Part shown: piece after piece, positions 60,205 through 64,000 of the stretch | Position numbering within the stretch: the first letter of the stretch is position 1 | Layout of the letters: the number at the start of each line of letters is the position of its first letter | Source: Lojkania enalia | Taxonomy: Eukaryota; Ascomycota; Dothideomycetes; Pleosporales | Direction: 5' to 3' | Assembly (NCBI GenBank): GCA_010094045.1 | Contig: ML986587.1 | Span: 496,001 to 560,000 of the forward strand | DNA length: 64,000 nt | Notes under the pieces: model-generated | Seen by the model: the letters and a program-made list of their open reading frames with translations, nothing else | What the model was told of the DNA's origin: nothing | Databases searched by the model: none | Translations under genes and position numbers: made by a program

Positions 60205-62567
60205 ATGAGTTTCAACTTCTCAGCGGGGGGGAACAGCACCCCAGGCAAGAATCCATTGTTCGGTGCGAGTAGCACGTCCGGATCCACGACACCCTCTTTC
60301 CATGGAGTTGCGGCAAACAACACATCTACAGGTTCCAAGACTCCCGGGACGTCCAGCCTTTTCGGCGCCGGAAACGCGGGAGGACCTAGCCCTTTTGGCA
60401 CCGCCGCTTCTTCTGGTGGTACATCTGGCTCTCCGAGTCTTTTTGGTGGCTCTTCAACGCCTGCTTCAAGCAATCCGGGCGGTGTTTTCGGTGGAGCCAC
60501 GGCCACTTCGGGAGCTTCGCAGCCAGCATCGACTGGATTCTCGTTTAGAGGCCTCGGTGGTGGGAGTTCAACTCCTGCAAAGCCGTCAGGTTTCGGGGCT
60601 GCTGCGCCAGAGTTCCAGTTTGGGACCGCATCAAGTTTAGCTAGTGCGTCTACTTCATCCCTTGTCGAAATGCCTGCTCAAGGGCTTAAACTGACATTCG
60701 AGTCGCTAGCATCTACACCAGCCCAACCAAAGACTACAAGTCTCCCTTCGACGACGCCAGCGGGACCGCCACCAGGTGGAAGTCTTTTTGGCAGTCAGGC
60801 TAGTCAAGCAGGCGCAGGGGTTCAGCAGCCCTCATCGTCGCTATTTACTTTAGAACCTACTACTTCGTCTACCTCTCGAGGCCCGAATCTATTCACACCA
60901 GCAGCGTCGAGCTCGATGCAAGCGAAACCGATTGGCAGCGCCCCGGGCAACAGTACGGTTTTTTCCGGGTTTGGCAATAAGACTCCTCAAGCAGATACCA
61001 ACAAATTGACTCCGGCTCAGCAACCAACGACTTCAGGCTTGAACCCCTTCAGCAACACTAATCAGCCCGCGAGTTCCGGTCCGCAACCTACACAAGTCGC
61101 AACGAACGCGTCCCTGTTTAGCACTAGTAGCACAACGCCTGCATCTTCTACACCTACGAGCAAACCACCAGCATTTGGCCTTGGAGGAACTTCTGCTACC
61201 ACCCAATCTGCCTCTTCGCAGGCAGCACCGACTTCCGCGGCTTCCGCGAGCCCGTTCAACTTGGGAAATTTTGGTGCTAACATGTCAACTCCTGCATCCA
61301 CGACGGCACCAGCTAGTAATATGTCCGGGGATACAACTTCAGGCACGGCTGGAAGCTCGGCCGGAAGTGGAAGCGGTTTATTTGGAACTGGATCTGGTTT
61401 ATTTAACTTGCCCAAACCTGTATCCACAGCCGCAAGTTCTGCACCCGCACCCGCAACATCCACAATAGCTAGCGCAGGAACTGCGCCGACCGCTACACCC
61501 GCACCATCGCTTTTCTCAAATTTAGGTACAGGAACATCAGCGACAACAGCGGCGGCTACATCAGGAGCCGCAACAACCGGCACATCCGGTCCATCTTTGT
61601 TCTCTACCTCAACCCAGCCATCCACATCTACCGCAGCTACAGACTCGGCTGCTACGAACGCTGCTCCTGCTACTAGTGGAATGGCAATAGGTGATACGTC
61701 GAAGGGAATTGCCGGTGGACTCGCTGGGTCAACCGCAGGACCCCCCCCTTCCAGTCTGTCACGTCTGAAGAACAAGACAATGGACGAAATCATTACTCGC
61801 TGGGCAGCTGACCTTTCCAAATACCAGAAGGAATTCCAGTCTCACGCGGAGCAGGTTGCTTTGTGGGATCGAGCGCTAGTCGAAAACTCGGACAAAGTGA
61901 AAGGACTGTATGCGAAAACGTTCCAGGCAGAACGAGATGCTGCAGAAGTCGAGAGGCAGCTAAGGATAGTTGAGGAGAATCAGCAGGAGCTTGAGTCATA
62001 TCTTGATCGCTACGAGAAGGAGGTTGAGAATCAGCTAAAGTTGCACGGTGTTGGTGGACAAGGGAGATCAGATGGATTAAGGGGCCCCGATCAGGACCGT
62101 GAGAGAACGTATGCTGACCCTATCCTGTTCGTTTGATTTCCACGGAATGACTACTAACTTTAATCAGGTATAAATTGGCCGAAAAGCTCCAAGACAGGCT
62201 CAATGAGCTGAACAAAGACCTCACAGAGATGATTGAGGAAATTAACACCACATCTCAGACGCTCAGCAAGACTGGCAAGCCGGATGATCCTGTAAGGACC
62301 TCGCCGCTATTGAACTTCACTTTGAAAGGCATATTGCTAATCTCAAACCAGTTGACCAAGGTCGTCCGCGTACTCAATTCGCAGCTATCCCAGCTTCAGC
62401 AGATCGAAAATGGTACATCCCAGCTGCAAGCCAAGATCAATTCAGCACAAAAAGAAAGCCAACGCGTTGGCGCAAGTGGATGGAACGGCCTAGGCACGGA
62501 TCCCACCGAGGACTTTTATCGGAGCTTTAGGGGCGGTAGGACTGATAGGTTTGGTGGCGTCTCATAA
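60205..62567 (+). CDS. NSP1: FG-repeat nucleoporin Nsp1/Nup62
   Basis: Two exons, 60205-62108 and 62168-62567, give 767 residues. Residues 1-500 are low-complexity Ser/Thr/Gly/Ala with many FG, LFG and FGA units (MSFNFSAGG start, PLFGAS, SLFGGS, GLFGTGSGLFNLP). From about 520 the conserved coiled-coil domain begins (MDEIITRWAADLSKYQKEFQ, QVALWDRALVENSDKVKGLY) and continues into exon 2 (KLQDRLNELNKDLTEMIEEI). The protein belongs to the central channel of the nuclear pore and to the Nup82 complex; FG repeats bind transport receptors such as those loaded by Ran. The intron ends CTAAC...AATCAG. It is complete, and convergent with the ATPase inhibitor gene. Confidence 0.96.
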
Positions 62568-63016
62568 GTGATTGTCCTACTAGTGAGCGCAAACTCTTGC
62601 CAAGAGCAGTATGATACAGGAATACTATTTTGATGCGTTTATCTGGTAACCTAGAAGCTTCTTGGTGGATTGCACGCGGGTTAGGATATGTAAGATAATT
62701 GATGTTGTGACCTTGGGTATGCATATATGGAGTTCACGTCTTGGGGAGCTTTTAGAGCTTCCGGGTATTGATTCGAAAACATACAATTGTGCTTAGGGTT
62801 GACAAGAAGAATTGAGATTTGCCGAATAGGTTGTACACAGCAAAGGCTGATTCGCACGCGCAATATCGCGCTCTATCAAAGAAGACGGTGTCCGCCCGCA
62901 CTCATTTTGTGCCAGTTCCTACCCTTCCTCCTTCATATGGCTCGGGCTCGGTGCGTTTAGTGGGGGTTTTCGCCCTGGCCGCCGGACTCCTTGGTAACCT
63001 CATCGCTGTTGTGCGG
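62568..63016. other. Intergenic region between convergent genes
   Basis: About 450 bp holding the 3' flanks of NSP1 and the ATPase inhibitor. No gene seen. Confidence 0.55.
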
Positions 63017-63444
63017 TCAATTTTTCTTCGGATCAGAGGCGCGGGCGGGCGGAACCAACATGTGCTTCTCCAGCTCCTCGATGTGCTGCTTCTGTTGCTT
63101 GAGCTTCTCCTTGATGGCCTTGAGCCTATGCACCTATTAGCGCAATCCTTGTCCACCAATTGGAGAGGGTGAGAAATCCGCGTACTTGGCCATTTCTTCC
63201 TGCCTGATGTACATTTCCTCGGCAGCGTGCTCGCGCTTCGTAAACGAATCGCTGCAGATCCATTGATTAGCATGTCCATGTACAACGTGCAGATCAGGCT
63301 CAGTATAGCTTACCCGCCGCGCTCGCCGGTCGGCCTAGAGAAGCCTGAACCGGTGTCTCCGCCAGCCATTGCTCGGGGGGTCGATGAAAGGAAGCGGCGC
63401 GCCGCTACGGGTCGAATGGTTTTGACAATGGACGATCGGTACAT
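63017..63444 (-). CDS. INH1: Mitochondrial F1F0-ATPase inhibitor (IF1/Inh1)
   Basis: Three small minus-strand exons, 63444-63314, 63251-63186 and 63125-63017, give 101 residues. The N-terminus (MYRSSIVKTIRPVAARRFLS) is a mitochondrial presequence. The inhibitory segment is SFTKREHAAEEMYIRQEEMA in the middle, matching the conserved Phe-x-Lys-Arg-Glu and Glu-Glu-x-Tyr pattern. The rest is a charged helix (LKAIKEKLKQQKQHIEELEK) that forms a coiled coil. It blocks ATP hydrolysis by F1 when the membrane is de-energised (family knowledge). The acceptor at 63126 (GTGCATAG) was chosen over the TAATAG at 63134 because only it keeps the frame. No open frame shows the whole protein, so it is easy to miss. 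Confidence 0.92.
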
Positions 63445-64000
63445 GGTGGGTGGGTTGTGTGTATTGATGGCGGGGTCTCGGGTGAGGGGAGCGAAATCTT
63501 ATGTGATGGGAGATTTTGTGGTGGAGTGATGAGCTTGGAGGTCGGTAGCAGGTACCTACTTAGGTGAGGGAGCTCCAGCCGGTGCTGGGCATCCGTGCGT
63601 CATACATTGTGCACGTGATTGATCAGATCTCGCAATATAGGCATTAGGCCTTAGCTACGCGGTGTGACTTGGGCACGAGATGTGTTTTAAGGACGAGGCG
63701 GGGGATTTTTCGTGATAAGGAGAGAGAAGTGGGTTACATGCGAAAGTAGCTCGTTGTGTCATTCAAGTACCGAACAGATGTTCACGGTCTTCGCAACTGA
63801 GATGGTGCCGCATAAGGCACTCTAGGATCTAGATGGAGCTGCGGTTTCAGAACATGATGTGTTACTTGGCGGCATGGCTTCCAGAGTGGGCCTCTGTCAC
63901 GCTATTGTGACAGTGTGCAATGCAGTGGCATTATTGTCAAAGTTATGCCCTCTCATGCAATGTTAAAAGCGAGGGGGGTGTTTACAGTAGCGGCTCTCCT
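63445..64000. other. Right end of window, upstream of INH1
   Basis: About 550 bp with no recognisable gene; the left part is the probable INH1 promoter. Confidence 0.5.

Noticed and set aside
61062..61820. 252-codon open frame on the minus strand
   Set aside because: Shadow of the low-complexity FG region of NSP1.

Overview
This is nuclear DNA of a filamentous ascomycete (Pezizomycotina; Leotiomycetes is my best guess, not proven). The evidence is many short GT-AG introns (43 to about 270 nt) with CTAAC-type branch points, a group III hybrid histidine kinase with six HAMP repeats, a Zn2Cys6 regulator, and a galactosaminogalactan (GAG) gene cluster of the type known from Aspergillus fumigatus. 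All multi-exon models below were built by eye from splice sites and frame continuity.

Layout. Left flank (0.5-6.2 kb): proteasome chaperone NAS2, Ran GTPase GSP1, and a Zn2Cys6 transcription factor. Centre (8.0-31.2 kb): the GAG exopolysaccharide cluster in the order uge3 (epimerase, -), sph3 (+, broken), ega3 (endo-galactosaminidase, -), agd3 (deacetylase, -), gtb3 (3,051-residue membrane glycosyltransferase, +). uge3 should supply UDP-Gal/UDP-GalNAc, gtb3 polymerise and export, and agd3 deacetylate the polymer outside the cell; ega3 and sph3 encode hydrolases. sph3 reads as a pseudogene (in-frame stop, frameshift, changed catalytic motif) while the other four are open throughout. A second decayed reading frame lies on the minus strand between sph3 and ega3.

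Right of the cluster (32.5-39.8 kb): an F-box-like gene with a decayed 3' end, the divergent mitochondrial pair SDH4 and the processing peptidase beta subunit, and a SCOC-type short coiled-coil protein. From 39.8 to 51.8 kb the DNA is gene-poor, with homopolymer and trinucleotide arrays. It holds a phytase-like histidine acid phosphatase and three small RING-type loci, of which one looks intact and two are degenerate.

Right end (51.8-63.4 kb): the group III histidine kinase (nik1/os-1/Bos1 type), a DUF5102/Laa2-like clathrin-adaptor accessory protein, nucleoporin NSP1, and the mitochondrial ATPase inhibitor. I saw no tRNA, rRNA, CRISPR or intact transposon.
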